Positions 7,794-16,429 of a stretch of DNA of 64,000 nt are shown here, piece after piece (the first letter of the stretch is position 1; every line of letters starts with the position of its first letter). The DNA comes from Paraburkholderia sp. BL23I1N1. GTDB lineage: Bacteria > Pseudomonadota > Gammaproteobacteria > Burkholderiales > Burkholderiaceae. The stretch is from NCBI RefSeq assembly GCF_003610295.1, contig NZ_RAPV01000001.1, forward strand, positions 4,836,001-4,900,000. Reading direction: 5' to 3'. Under the pieces are notes generated by a model, which searched no databases, was not told where the DNA came from, and worked only from the letters and a program-made list of their open reading frames with translations. Made by a program: the position numbers and the translations under genes.

Positions 7794-9677
7794 CTATTTG
7801 CGTCGCTGAGCCTGTGCCGCGAGCCGCACCGCCGCATTCGCCGCGCCATAGCCGTCGTATCCGCCGCGCCGTTCGACAATCTCCAGGAAAAAGCGCTGAT
7901 CCAGTTGTTCGGTGTAAGCGTGGAAGAACTCGCCACCGCGCTCGTCCCGGTCATACAGGATGTTGTGCGCCCGCAGCGCCTCGAGCGTCTCGTCCGGCAG
8001 CGCATAGCGGGCGGCGAGGTCGCCGTAGTAATTGCGCGGAATGCGCAGCACCGGCAGGCCGTCGGCGATGAACTCGGGAATCGCGCTGAAAATGTCACTG
8101 GTGCTGAACGCGACGTGGTTCAGGCCCGAGCCGTGGTAAGTGTGCAAGGCCTCGGCCACCGCCGTGTGATGGTCCACCGAGGCGTTCAATACGATCCGCA
8201 CCGAACCATCCTGACTGCGCAGCGCGCGGCTGCGCACCAGCCCGTAAGGGTCGGGCACCAGCACGCCCGGCTCGGCCTGGAAGCCGAGCGCGGTCCGCAG
8301 AAACAGAACCCACGTATCCAGCGAAGGCGCCGGCACGGACAGGCAGACGTGGTCGATGCGCGTGAGCGGGCCCACTTCGGCCGGACCGTTGATGTCCGTG
8401 AGCACAAAATCGGCTTCGAACAGGGTGGGCTGATCCGGTGTTTCGTCGACGAAATAGTTCAGGCTGCCGTCGGGCGCCTGCACGGCGGGCAGCACGCGTT
8501 CGTTCGGCCCGATCTGCCCGGAGAACGGTGCGTAACCGAACCCGGCGGCGCGCTCGAAGGCCTGATTGGCGTCGTCCACGCGAAACGCCGACGCGCACAG
8601 CGACAAACCATGCTGCTGGAAGAAGGCGTTGGCGAATGAATCCGGTTCGGCGTTCAGCACGATCGACGCCGCACCGTGCTGAAACAACGTCACCTCTTTC
8701 GAACGATGCTGGCCGGCCTGGCGAAAGCGCAGTTTGCCGAGCCAGTCGACGAGATGCGCGCGGGTGGTGTGGTCGACCGCGAACTCGAGAAACTGGTAGC
8801 CGACGTGCGCGGGCGCGGCGGGCGATTGATAGAGCTCGCCGACCGGCTGCCGGCTGGATTCCAGCAGCGCGCGAGTCTGTTCCTCGAGGAACAGCAGCGA
8901 GCGATGGCCGTCCGCTGCGGTGATCGTGGTTGGTGCGGCGCGGAAACCGTCGTTGAAAATTTCGAGCGAAAGCGGCCCGGTGTAGCCGGTTTTCACGACC
9001 TGCGCGGTGAAGCCGGCCAGATCGAAATCGCCCTGACCCGGGAAGCAGCGGTAATGGCGGCTCCATTCGAGCACGTCCATGGCGAGTTTCGGCGCATCGG
9101 CGATTTGCACGAACGCGATGCGTTCACCCGGAATGTCGGCGATCGCATCCACCGTATCGTTGAGCGACAGCGTGTGAAAGCTGTCGAGCACGAGCCCGAG
9201 ATTCGGATGATTCACCGCGTTGACGAGCTTCCACGCATGGCGGTAGGTCTTCACGTGCTTGCCCCATGCGAGCGCCTCGTAGCCGGCGATCACGCCGGCC
9301 GCTTCGGCCGCGCGGGCCAATGCGCCGAGCTGGTCGGTCATCAGCGAATCGTCGCCGATGGTGTCGGGCGAAACGTTACTGCACACGAGAATCCGGTCCG
9401 TACCCAATTCGTGCATCACGTCGAATTTTCGCCTCGCCCGATCCAAATTGCGCTCGAGGCGCTCCGGGCTCACCCCGTCGAAATCGCGGAACGGCTGGAG
9501 CAGCATGATCTTCAGCCCGAGATCCTCGGCGATGCGCCGCACGTCGGCGGGCGAGCCGTCGAAATAAAGCAGGTCGTTCTCGAAGATTTCGACGCCTTCG
9601 AAGCCCGCCGCCTGAATTGCGGTCAGCTTCTCGACGAGGGTTCCGCTGATCGACACGGTGGCAATCGAACGTTGCAT
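7794..9677 (-). CDS. quiC: 3-dehydroshikimate dehydratase, two-domain (sugar isomerase-like plus HPPD-like)
   Basis: A 627-residue protein. Residues 1 to about 270 form an AP-endonuclease-2/xylose-isomerase-like TIM barrel (MQRSIATVSISGTLVEKL, GVEIFEND, LVLDSFHTL, LSLEIFNDGF). Residues about 285-615 form a duplicated glyoxalase/4-hydroxyphenylpyruvate dioxygenase-like region with metal ligands visible in RIDHVCLSV, LNHVAFST and FFLEIVERRGGYDGYG. This architecture is that of the fused 3-dehydroshikimate dehydratases of soil bacteria, which convert 3-dehydroshikimate to protocatechuate. ATG 9677 was chosen over an upstream in-frame start because GCAGGAG sits 7 bases before it. It is divergent from aroQ-aroE, supporting quinate/shikimate degradation. 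Confidence 0.85.
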   Translation of the reverse strand: MQRSIATVSISGTLVEKLTAIQAAGFEGVEIFENDLLYFDGSPADVRRIAEDLGLKIMLLQPFRDFDGVSPERLERNLDRARRKFDVMHELGTDRILVCSNVSPDTIGDDSLMTDQLGALARAAEAAGVIAGYEALAWGKHVKTYRHAWKLVNAVNHPNLGLVLDSFHTLSLNDTVDAIADIPGERIAFVQIADAPKLAMDVLEWSRHYRCFPGQGDFDLAGFTAQVVKTGYTGPLSLEIFNDGFRAAPTTITAADGHRSLLFLEEQTRALLESSRQPVGELYQSPAAPAHVGYQFLEFAVDHTTRAHLVDWLGKLRFRQAGQHRSKEVTLFQHGAASIVLNAEPDSFANAFFQQHGLSLCASAFRVDDANQAFERAAGFGYAPFSGQIGPNERVLPAVQAPDGSLNYFVDETPDQPTLFEADFVLTDINGPAEVGPLTRIDHVCLSVPAPSLDTWVLFLRTALGFQAEPGVLVPDPYGLVRSRALRSQDGSVRIVLNASVDHHTAVAEALHTYHGSGLNHVAFSTSDIFSAIPEFIADGLPVLRIPRNYYGDLAARYALPDETLEALRAHNILYDRDERGGEFFHAYTEQLDQRFFLEIVERRGGYDGYGAANAAVRLAAQAQRRK

Positions 9678-9997
9678 GAACGGCTCCTGCAAAAACAATG
9701 AAACGGCTGGTTGGACGGTGCCAGGCGGCCCCTGCGCTGCGTCCCCATGCGTTGCGGCACGCTATGCTGCAATGCGAAAAATGGTCTAGCCAGTTACCGA
9801 TAACTCGCTGGACGCGAGTCTGAAGAGCCCGCAACTACGCAAATTTTCGACAGTTTATACAAACTAACTAGATGGTACAAATTCGTATAAACCCCGAATG
9901 ACGATTGCGCTCAATGCGCGCACACTGCATTCACGTTGTAGAGCCGAGGCGAGTGCTGTGGCCCGCTTTATGTCTTACTTTTGCGGGAGAGGTGGTC
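9678..9997. promoter_or_regulatory. divergent regulatory region between quiC and aroQ
   Basis: About 320 bases without a gene. An inverted repeat GTTTATAC (9853-9860) and GTATAAAC (9885-9892) encloses 24 bases. Inside it, ACTAACTAGATGGT (9863-9876) is an imperfect palindrome centred on CTAG, of the kind TetR-family proteins bind. A short GTTA-CCGA-TAAC repeat lies at 9793-9804. The TetR gene at 14.2 kb is the natural candidate binder; this is inference. Confidence 0.45.
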
Positions 9998-10453
9998 ATG
10001 AGTTTTGCATCGGTGCTGGTCCTTAACGGACCGAATCTCAATCTGCTAGGCACGCGTGAGCCGGCTATCTATGGCTCGGAAACGCTCGACGACGTGGCGA
10101 AACTGTGCCGCGAAGCAGGCGAGCGGCTGGATCTGTCGGTCGACTTCTGTCAGTCGAATGCGGAACATCAACTTATCGACTGGCTGCATGCGGCTCGCAC
10201 CAAGGTCGACGGCATCGTGATCAATCCGGCGGCTTACACGCATACCTCGGTGGCGATTGCCGATGCGCTCAGCGCGATCGAAAAGCCCGTCATCGAAGTG
10301 CATATTTCAAACGTGCATCGCCGCGAAGCGTTCCGGCATCACTCGTACGTGTCGGCGGTGGCCGAGGCGATCATCGTCGGTTGCGGTACGCAGGGCTATG
10401 TGCTTGCTCTGGAGCGGATGGCGGTCATCCTTAAGAATAGGGCGGCTAAATGA
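9998..10453 (+). CDS. aroQ: 3-dehydroquinate dehydratase, type II
   Basis: A 151-residue type II dehydroquinase. The conserved N-terminus [20 protein letters not shown] contains the catalytic loop Arg and the active-site Tyr; [12 protein letters not shown] and the His-containing [18 protein letters not shown] are also present. It interconverts 3-dehydroquinate and 3-dehydroshikimate. Located with shikimate dehydrogenase and dehydroshikimate dehydratase, it most likely works in the degradative direction. GGGAGAGG lies ahead of ATG 9998, and its stop overlaps the aroE start as ATGA. Confidence 0.92.
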   Translation: MSFASVLVLNGPNLNLLGTREPAIYGSETLDDVAKLCREAGERLDLSVDFCQSNAEHQLIDWLHAARTKVDGIVINPAAYTHTSVAIADALSAIEKPVIEVHISNVHRREAFRHHSYVSAVAEAIIVGCGTQGYVLALERMAVILKNRAAK

Positions 10454-11352
10454 ACGTACAAGCGAATGCACAAGCGAACGCACAAGCGAACATGCAAACG
10501 AACGCGCAATCCTTTCTCGTCGGTTTGATCGGCTCGGGCATTGGCGGATCGCTCAGCCCCGCGATGCATGAGGAAGAGGGTAGCAAGCTCGGCCTGCACT
10601 ATGTGTATCGGCGCATCGATCTGGAAGCGTTGAAGCTGGACGTCGCCGCACTCTCCGATTTGCTCGTTGCCGCCGAACACATGGGCTTCAACGGGCTGAA
10701 CATCACGTACCCGTGCAAGCAGGCCGTCATTCCGTTGCTCGACGAACTGTCCGACGACGCGCGCGCACTCGGCGCGGTCAACACGGTTCTGTTCAAGGAC
10801 GGCAAACGTATCGGCCACAACACCGATTGGTCCGGCTTTGCCCGTGCGTTTCAACGCGGCTTGCCGGACGTGTCACTGGAACGCGTCGTGCAACTGGGCG
10901 CCGGCGGCGCGGGCGCGGCGGTTGCGCATGCCGCGCTGACGATGGGCGCGCAAACGCTCACGCTGTTCGACGTGGACGCCGCGCGCGCCGCATCGCTCGC
11001 CGCGGAATTGCAGAAGCGTTTCCCCGCATCCACCGTGAGTGCCGGCAATTCGCTGGCAGAAACGCTTGCAACCGCTAACGGCCTGATTCACGCGACACCC
11101 ACGGGCATGGCGAAATTGCCGGGCTTGCCGTTGCCGGCCGAATTGCTGCACCGCGATTTGTGGGTCGCGGACATCGTCTATTTCCCGATCCGCACCGCGC
11201 TGTTGCAGGCCGCGGAGGCGCTCGGCTGCCGCACGTTGAGCGGCGGCGGGATGGCCGTGTATCAGGCGGTCGACGCGATGCGCATTTTCACGGGCCTGGA
11301 ACCCGACGCCGAGCGCGTTTACACGCATTTCCAGTCCTTGTTGCAACGCTAG
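10450..11352 (+). CDS. aroE: quinate/shikimate dehydrogenase
   Basis: A 300-residue shikimate dehydrogenase family protein. Substrate residues are visible in [19 protein letters not shown] (catalytic Lys) and NTDWSGF (catalytic Asp), and the NAD(P) loop is [15 protein letters not shown]. The SPAMHEEEG form resembles the catabolic quinate/shikimate dehydrogenases (QsuD-like) more than biosynthetic AroE, which fits the neighbours. The first 21 residues are a low-complexity Gln-Ala-Asn stretch encoded by 12-base repeats (10458-10510), outside the normal fold. An internal start is possible, but the ATGA overlap with aroQ favours 10450. Confidence 0.87.
   Translation: MNVQANAQANAQANMQTNAQSFLVGLIGSGIGGSLSPAMHEEEGSKLGLHYVYRRIDLEALKLDVAALSDLLVAAEHMGFNGLNITYPCKQAVIPLLDELSDDARALGAVNTVLFKDGKRIGHNTDWSGFARAFQRGLPDVSLERVVQLGAGGAGAAVAHAALTMGAQTLTLFDVDAARAASLAAELQKRFPASTVSAGNSLAETLATANGLIHATPTGMAKLPGLPLPAELLHRDLWVADIVYFPIRTALLQAAEALGCRTLSGGGMAVYQAVDAMRIFTGLEPDAERVYTHFQSLLQR
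10458..10510 (+). repeat. degenerate 12-base tandem repeats at the 5' end of aroE
   Basis: Units close to CAAGCGAACGCA recur about four times with point changes and encode [17 protein letters not shown]. All units are multiples of three. Confidence 0.75.
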
Positions 11353-11424
11353 GCCTGCCGTACACGAACCACACGCGAGCCATACATATCCGGTACGTAA
11401 ACCGACCGAGGAGACAGAGACGCC

Positions 11425-12813
11425 ATGCCGCAACCTATTCATTCCACACCCGCCGAGGCAACTCGCCAAACGGCTGCCACGGCGAGCACCGCGCGCCGCT
11501 CGAAAGCCCGCTATCAGATTCTCTCGCTGCTGGCGGTCGGCACGATGATCAACTATCTGGACCGCACGGTGCTCGGCATCGCGGCGCCGCAGCTGACCAA
11601 GGAACTTGGCATCAACGCCGCGCTCATGGGGCTGCTGTTCTCCGTGTTTTCGTGGAGCTATGTGGTCTCGCAGATTCCGGGCGGCCTCTTTCTCGACCGC
11701 TTCGGCAGCAAGCTCACGTATTTCCTGTCGATGACGTTCTGGTCGCTGTGCACGCTGGCGCAAGGCCTCGTGCATGGCATCGGCGCATTGTTCGTGTTCC
11801 GGCTCGGCCTCGGCGTCTCGGAAGCGCCGTGCTTTCCGACCAATAGCCGCGTGGTGGCCACCTGGTTTCCGCAGAGCGAACGCGCGATGGCGACCGGTAC
11901 CTACACAGTCGGCGAATATATCGGCCTCGCGTTTTTCAGCCCTTTCCTGTTTATGCTGATGGGCGCGTTCGGCTGGCGCTCGCTGTTCTACGTGGTGGGC
12001 GGCGTGGGCCTCGTGTTCGGCGTGATCTGGTGGATGTTCTATCGCGAGCCACAGGATCATCCGTCCATCAATCAGGCGGAGCTCGACTATATCGAAGCAG
12101 GCGGCGGTCTGACGCACCGGAAGAAGGACGCCGATGTTTCCTCCGCACCGGCCGCATCGGCTGCAGCAGCCACTGCGGGAAAGAGCGGCTTCGAATGGCG
12201 CACCATTGGACGCCTGCTCAAGCATCGTCAATTGACCGGCATCTGCCTCGGCCAGTTTGCCGGCAACTCGACGCTGGTGTTCTTCCTCACCTGGTTCCCC
12301 ACCTACCTCGCCACTGAACGCCATATGGCGTGGCTGAAGATCGGTTTTTTCGCGATCATGCCGTTCATTGCCGCGTCGATCGGCGTGATGTTCGGCGGCA
12401 TCTTCTCCGATTGGCTGCTGCGGCGCGGCAAGTCACCGAACGTGGCGCGCAAGCTGCCGATCATTGCCGGCCTGCTGCTCGCATCGACGATCATTCTCGC
12501 CAACTATGTCGAGAGCAACGTGGTGGTGATCGTGATTCTGTCGGTGGCGTTTTTCGCGCAGGGGATGGCGGCGCTGGGCTGGACGCTGGTGTCGGACATT
12601 GCGCCTGACGGCCTGCTCGGCGTGACCGGCGGTATCTTCAACTTTGCCGCCAATCTGGCCGGTATCGTCACGCCGCTAGTGGTGGGCTTCATCGTTGCGG
12701 CAACCGGCTCGTTTGTCGGCGCGCTGGTGTTCATCGGCGCGATCGCGTTGATCGGCGCGCTGTCGTACATCTTTATCGTCGGCGATATCAAGCGGATCGT
12801 GCTGGTGGATTGA
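11425..12813 (+). CDS. MFS transporter, anion:cation symporter type, probable quinate/shikimate uptake
   Basis: A 462-residue membrane protein with about 12 hydrophobic segments in two halves separated by a hydrophilic Ala-Ser loop near residues 230-255. The first loop motif LDRFGSKLTYFLSMTFW and the N-terminal INYLDRTVLGIAAPQL are typical of the ACS family (hexuronate, galactonate, phthalate and similar acids). Co-orientation and proximity to aroQ-aroE make quinate or shikimate the likely substrate; the sequence alone does not decide this. A GGAGACAGAGACGCC leader precedes the ATG. Confidence 0.82.
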   Translation: MPQPIHSTPAEATRQTAATASTARRSKARYQILSLLAVGTMINYLDRTVLGIAAPQLTKELGINAALMGLLFSVFSWSYVVSQIPGGLFLDRFGSKLTYFLSMTFWSLCTLAQGLVHGIGALFVFRLGLGVSEAPCFPTNSRVVATWFPQSERAMATGTYTVGEYIGLAFFSPFLFMLMGAFGWRSLFYVVGGVGLVFGVIWWMFYREPQDHPSINQAELDYIEAGGGLTHRKKDADVSSAPAASAAAATAGKSGFEWRTIGRLLKHRQLTGICLGQFAGNSTLVFFLTWFPTYLATERHMAWLKIGFFAIMPFIAASIGVMFGGIFSDWLLRRGKSPNVARKLPIIAGLLLASTIILANYVESNVVVIVILSVAFFAQGMAALGWTLVSDIAPDGLLGVTGGIFNFAANLAGIVTPLVVGFIVAATGSFVGALVFIGAIALIGALSYIFIVGDIKRIVLVD

Positions 12814-12845
12814 GCCGCATGGGTTGATCGAACGGTTTGACCAAA

Positions 12846-12881
12846 AAAAGCGGGACCTGGCCTAACAGGCTGCGGAAATAC
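12846..12881 (+). repeat. left terminal inverted repeat of the IS element
   Basis: Begins AAAAGCGGGACC and ends TGCGGAAATAC. It matches the reverse complement of 14191-14227 apart from a few substitutions and one indel. Confidence 0.8.
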
Positions 12882-13019
12882 ACCCCTCCAAAAGCAACGT
12901 CCATCGCTCTGCGCGGCTACCGCCGCACAATTTTCTGCATTGCGAAATTTCAACGTGAATGCAGCTTATTTTTCGACAATTTGAAGCCTGTTTTCGCCTC
13001 ATTACCGCAATCGCTGCCA

Positions 13020-14120
13020 CTACGGGCGGACCTGTCCTAGCGAACGCATGCGCACGAGGTTGTAGGCGGCCATGTTCAACACGAACATCTGGTCGACTTT
13101 CTTCAACCCGCGCACCATCACCTGGCGCATGCGCCCCACGGTCTTCGCCCACCCAAAGCCTTGTTCGATCAGCTTGCGCTTTTGCTGCGATATCGCGTAG
13201 CCCACGCTGCGCGCAATCTCGTCGGGCACGGCAGAACGGCGACCCGACGTGTTCTGCGCCACGTGCGGCGTGACCTTCATCTGCTGGCAAGCTTCGATGA
13301 ATTCCTCTGCGTCGTAACCCTTGTCCGCGCCCAGCGTGATTTGCGCCGCCGCATCGGTCGCGGCTTGCCGCGCATCGTTGATCATGACCTTGGCCGCTTC
13401 CCGTTCGGCATGTCCGTCAGCACAACTGACGCGGGCGTTGACGACCAGCCCATGGCGGTTGTCGGTCAGCGTGTGGCCCATGTAACGCAATTCGCTGGCT
13501 GTTTTGCCCTTGCGGTAAAGCCGTGCATCGGGATCGGTCTTCGACTCGTGCGTTTCGTTGCTCCGCTTGCTGCCCCTGAAGTCGCCCTCGCCGCTGCCAC
13601 CGTCGTTATCCCGGTCGTCACCGTCCTTGCGCACAAAGCTCTTGTGTCCCGCCCACGCCTGGATCAGCGTGCCGTCCACGCTGAAGTGCTCGCCCGACAA
13701 CCAGTTCTTCTTCTGCGCGATGGACAGCACTTCGTTGAAGAATTCGACCACCGCATCGTGCCGGATAAGACGCTCGCGATTCTTCGTGAACACCGTCGGC
13801 ACCCAGACTGAATCGTCCATCGACAGACCAATAAACCACCGAAACAGCAGGTTGTATTGCGTTTGCTCCATGAGCTGACGTTCAGACCGGATGCTGTACA
13901 GCACCTGCAGCAGCATCGCCCGCAGCAGCTTCTCCGGCGCGATGCTCGGCCGGCCTCCCTTGATGTCGGCCTCGTACATCCCGGCAAACATCCGATCCAT
14001 CTTCGCCAGCGCCTCGTTCGCCATGACGCGAATCGAGCGCAGCGGATGCAAGGTCGGAACGAAATCGTCCAGCTTGCGCACGGAAAACAAACTCTCGGTG
14101 AACGTGTCGGTGCCGCGCAT
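13020..14120 (-). CDS. IS5-family DDE transposase
   Basis: A 366-residue transposase. An N-terminal DUF772-like region (FVPTLHPLRSIRVMANEAL, RPSIAPEKLLRAMLLQVLY) is followed by a DDE nuclease: first Asp in FSVDGTLIQAW, second in LGADKGYDAEEF, and the Glu in the C-terminal KLIEQGFGWAKTVGRMRQ segment. The frame is intact, so the element may be active. A charged Asp/Gly-rich insert (KDGDDRDNDGGSGEGD) lies between the first and second catalytic Asp, as in related elements. Confidence 0.92.
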   Translation of the reverse strand: MRGTDTFTESLFSVRKLDDFVPTLHPLRSIRVMANEALAKMDRMFAGMYEADIKGGRPSIAPEKLLRAMLLQVLYSIRSERQLMEQTQYNLLFRWFIGLSMDDSVWVPTVFTKNRERLIRHDAVVEFFNEVLSIAQKKNWLSGEHFSVDGTLIQAWAGHKSFVRKDGDDRDNDGGSGEGDFRGSKRSNETHESKTDPDARLYRKGKTASELRYMGHTLTDNRHGLVVNARVSCADGHAEREAAKVMINDARQAATDAAAQITLGADKGYDAEEFIEACQQMKVTPHVAQNTSGRRSAVPDEIARSVGYAISQQKRKLIEQGFGWAKTVGRMRQVMVRGLKKVDQMFVLNMAAYNLVRMRSLGQVRP

Positions 14121-14190
14121 GGTTTCCTGGGGGCGGGTGAGCTTCTTACATCAACGCTTTTGCTATCTCCTGCGATGACTTCAGTGCGAG

Positions 14191-14227
14191 GTATTTCCGC
14201 ATCCTGCTAAGCCCTGGTCCCGCTTTT
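14191..14227 (-). repeat. right terminal inverted repeat of the IS element
   Basis: Top strand runs GTATTTCCGCA to CCCGCTTTT; it is the imperfect inverse of the left end. Confidence 0.8.
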
Positions 14228-14247
14228 CTGTTTGTGCCTTGCTTGCT

Positions 14248-14943
14248 TCAGTCTTCCTTGCGCACGAAACGCAGCACGGCGTCGACGATCATGGCGCGAT
14301 GACGCGCACGCAGGCGCGGGTGCGACGGATCGCGGCCGAACGCCGTACCGAAGGTATGGCGATTGCCCACGCGGTGAAAGCACAGCGAGCTGATCATCAG
14401 GTGCAGGTCGATCGCATCGACGTCGCTGCGGAACAGTCCCGCCGCGATGCCGCGTGAGAGCAGGTCTTCGATCGTATGAATGACGGTGACGTTACGGCCT
14501 TTGAAGCTCTTCACCTGCTCGACGTACTTCGCGCCGTGAATGTTCTCGATCGTCACGAGGCGGACGAAGTCGCGCTGGCGGTCGTGATAGTCGAACGTGA
14601 ATTCGACTAGCGCGCGCATGCCCTCGACCGGATCGAGTTCGCTGATGTGCAGATCCTGTTCGAGCGCGCGAATGTCGCCGTACACTTTTTCCAGCACGGC
14701 CTGGTACAACCCTTCTTTACTGCCGAAGTAGTAGTACAGCATGCGCTTGGTGGTGTTCGTGCGTTCCGCGATCGCGTCGACGCGCGCGCCAGTCAGCCCC
14801 ATCGCCGAGAACTCCTGGGTCGCGACTTCGAGGATGTTGCGCTTCGTCTGTTCAGGATCGTACTTGCGTCGGGCGTCGGGGCGCGGGACGCTGGACGCGA
14901 TGCCGGTGGTATCAGGCTCGGCGGCCTTACTTCCCTTTTTCAT
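14248..14943 (-). CDS. TetR-family regulator, probably of the quinate/shikimate island
   Basis: A 231-residue protein with a TetR helix-turn-helix at about residues 30-75 (ILEVATQEFSAMGLTGARV ... TTKRMLYYYFGSKEGLYQAV) and an all-helical ligand domain resembling the RutR/TetR_C_3 type (RQRDFVRLVTIENIHGAKYV). It is the first gene beyond the IS element downstream of the quinate transporter, and before the insertion it would have been next to that operon in convergent orientation. Control of the quiC/aroQ divergent promoter is an inference from position. Confidence 0.8.
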   Translation of the reverse strand: MKKGSKAAEPDTTGIASSVPRPDARRKYDPEQTKRNILEVATQEFSAMGLTGARVDAIAERTNTTKRMLYYYFGSKEGLYQAVLEKVYGDIRALEQDLHISELDPVEGMRALVEFTFDYHDRQRDFVRLVTIENIHGAKYVEQVKSFKGRNVTVIHTIEDLLSRGIAAGLFRSDVDAIDLHLMISSLCFHRVGNRHTFGTAFGRDPSHPRLRARHRAMIVDAVLRFVRKED

Positions 14944-15026
14944 TGTGTATTCGAGCGGCAGTGACGGCGCATTCTAGCATGGCGAAATCGGCCTCTGGAT
15001 CGGGTCTCTGGCATAAGCGGCCGCGT

Positions 15027-15045
15027 ATTGAGTCGCGGACTCAAT
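15027..15045. terminator. hairpin or operator ATTGAGTC-GCG-GACTCAAT
   Basis: A perfect 8-base inverted repeat with a 3-base loop, directly after the stop of the oxidoreductase gene (minus strand) and about 85-100 bases upstream of the TetR start. No T-tract follows, so it may be a TetR-type operator rather than an intrinsic terminator. Confidence 0.4.
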
Positions 15046-15049
15046 CGAG

Positions 15050-16408
15050 TCACGGCGTCGGCCTGGGCGAGGGGCGCCGGGCGGCGAGTGCGTCGCGCGT
15101 CTGCATGGCGGTGTAGGTGAGTTGAGCGGCTGCGAGACCGAGCGCGCCATAGGCGGGCGTCAGACCGAAGGTCGCGAACGTGTCGGGTACCGGCCGTTCG
15201 CCGGAGATGGCCGCCGCCAGCAATTCGCCGGAGACGGTGGTCGGCGCCATGCCGTGGCCGCCGAAGCCGGTCGCGTACCAGACGCCGTCCGTGCTGCGGC
15301 CGATTTGCGGCATCTTGTGCCGCGCGTAGCTCATCAGGCCGCCCCAGGCGTACTCGATGCTCACGTCGTGCAGTTGCGGGTAGACCTTCAGCAGGTCACG
15401 CCGTAGAAGCCGCGCGATGATATCGGGGGCACGGTCGCGCACGGAAATGCGGCCGCCCCACAGGATGCGCGTGTCGGGGAGCGGGCGATAGTAGTCGAAA
15501 GCGAAACGGGTGTCGTAGACGGCGGCGCGCGTGTCCATCGCCTCTTTCAGGCGTGCGCCGAGCGGTTCAGTTGCCATCACGTAGGTGGCGATCGGCAGGA
15601 CCGCGCGTTCGACCGGTGCGTAGACGCTGCGCGCATAGCCGCCGCCGGCCATCACCACATGGCGGGCTTCAAGCGCGCCGTGCGGCGTATGCACCACGAA
15701 ACCGGCGCCTTCATGCTGGGCATCGTTGGGACGGGCGCCGCCGCGCCGGGCGCCGCTGCGCTCCAGGCGCACCACGGGCGACTTCTCGTGAATCTGCACG
15801 CCTGCGTTGGCCGCAGCGCCGGCGACGCCGAGCACATATTTCAGCGGATGAAAGTGGAACGCGTTGCGCTCGAACAGGCCGCCGTGATAACGGCTCGTCT
15901 TGAGTTGTGACGCGAGCTCCGCGGCCGCCACGGGTTCCCACTCGACGCCGAACGAATCCCGCATCAAACGCCGCTGTTTGTCGAGCCGTGCCGGTTCGTC
16001 GAACCAGTTGGCGAGGATCACGCCGGCATCGGTCACGTCGCAATCGATGCGGTAGCGCTGGATACGTTTCCTCATCAGATCGACGGCGTCGGTGGTCAAC
16101 GTGTAGAGTTCGCGCGCCCGAACCGGCCCAAGGGTTTTCAGCAGATCCGCGCAATCGAGGCTGTAGCCGCCGAACACGAAGCCGCCGTTGCGGCCGGAGG
16201 CGCCGAAGCCCACCTGCTCGGCTTCGAGCACGGCGATGTCGGCGACGCCCCGCTCGGCGAGTCCCAACGCCGTGGACAAACCCGCGAGGCCGCCGCCCAT
16301 GATGCAGACGTTGACGCTGCGCCGGCCGGTTAGCGGCGCGTAATTGGACGAGTGCCCGGATGAGTGCCCGGACCAGCGGTCGACGGTGGCTTCGTAAAAG
16401 CTTTGCAT
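15050..16408 (-). CDS. FAD-dependent amine/amino-acid oxidase (PuuB-like)
   Basis: A 452-residue DAO-fold oxidoreductase. The FAD motif is VCIMGGGLAGLSTALGLAERG near residue 35, followed by VLEAEQVGFGASGRNGGF, the signature of gamma-glutamylputrescine oxidase-type proteins. The C-terminal WYATGFGGHGMAPTTVSGELLA segment closes the FAD site. ATG 16408 gives the usual N-terminus QSFYEATVDR; a GTG at 16429, right after the anti-sigma stop, is an alternative. It follows the sigma/anti-sigma pair on the same strand with almost no gap, so it may be co-transcribed. The substrate is not identifiable. Confidence 0.78.
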   Translation of the reverse strand: MQSFYEATVDRWSGHSSGHSSNYAPLTGRRSVNVCIMGGGLAGLSTALGLAERGVADIAVLEAEQVGFGASGRNGGFVFGGYSLDCADLLKTLGPVRARELYTLTTDAVDLMRKRIQRYRIDCDVTDAGVILANWFDEPARLDKQRRLMRDSFGVEWEPVAAAELASQLKTSRYHGGLFERNAFHFHPLKYVLGVAGAAANAGVQIHEKSPVVRLERSGARRGGARPNDAQHEGAGFVVHTPHGALEARHVVMAGGGYARSVYAPVERAVLPIATYVMATEPLGARLKEAMDTRAAVYDTRFAFDYYRPLPDTRILWGGRISVRDRAPDIIARLLRRDLLKVYPQLHDVSIEYAWGGLMSYARHKMPQIGRSTDGVWYATGFGGHGMAPTTVSGELLAAAISGERPVPDTFATFGLTPAYGALGLAAAQLTYTAMQTRDALAARRPSPRPTP

Positions 16409-16429
16409 AGGGTTAGCGGTAAAGGTCAC

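Larger units (their letters stand above)
12846..14227. mobile_element. IS5-family-like insertion sequence
   Basis: A complete-looking element of about 1.38 kb with one transposase gene on the minus strand. Terminal inverted repeats of 36-37 bases are imperfect: the left end (12846-12881) and the reverse complement of the right end (14191-14227) share AAAAGCGGGACC, a CAGG core and TGCGGAAATAC, with a 1-base indel between. I could not identify a convincing target-site duplication, so the exact ends may be off by a few bases. The element sits between the MFS transporter gene and the TetR gene of the quinate island. Confidence 0.85.

Noticed and set aside
10873..12324. 483-codon minus-strand ORF
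   Set aside because: Antisense to aroE and the MFS gene; composition of a shadow frame.
12838..14232. Target-site duplication of the IS element
   Set aside because: No matching 2-9 base direct repeat could be placed flush with both inverted repeats.
15027..15045. Definite Rho-independent terminator
   Set aside because: The hairpin is perfect but has no T-tract on either strand, so it is listed only as hairpin or operator.
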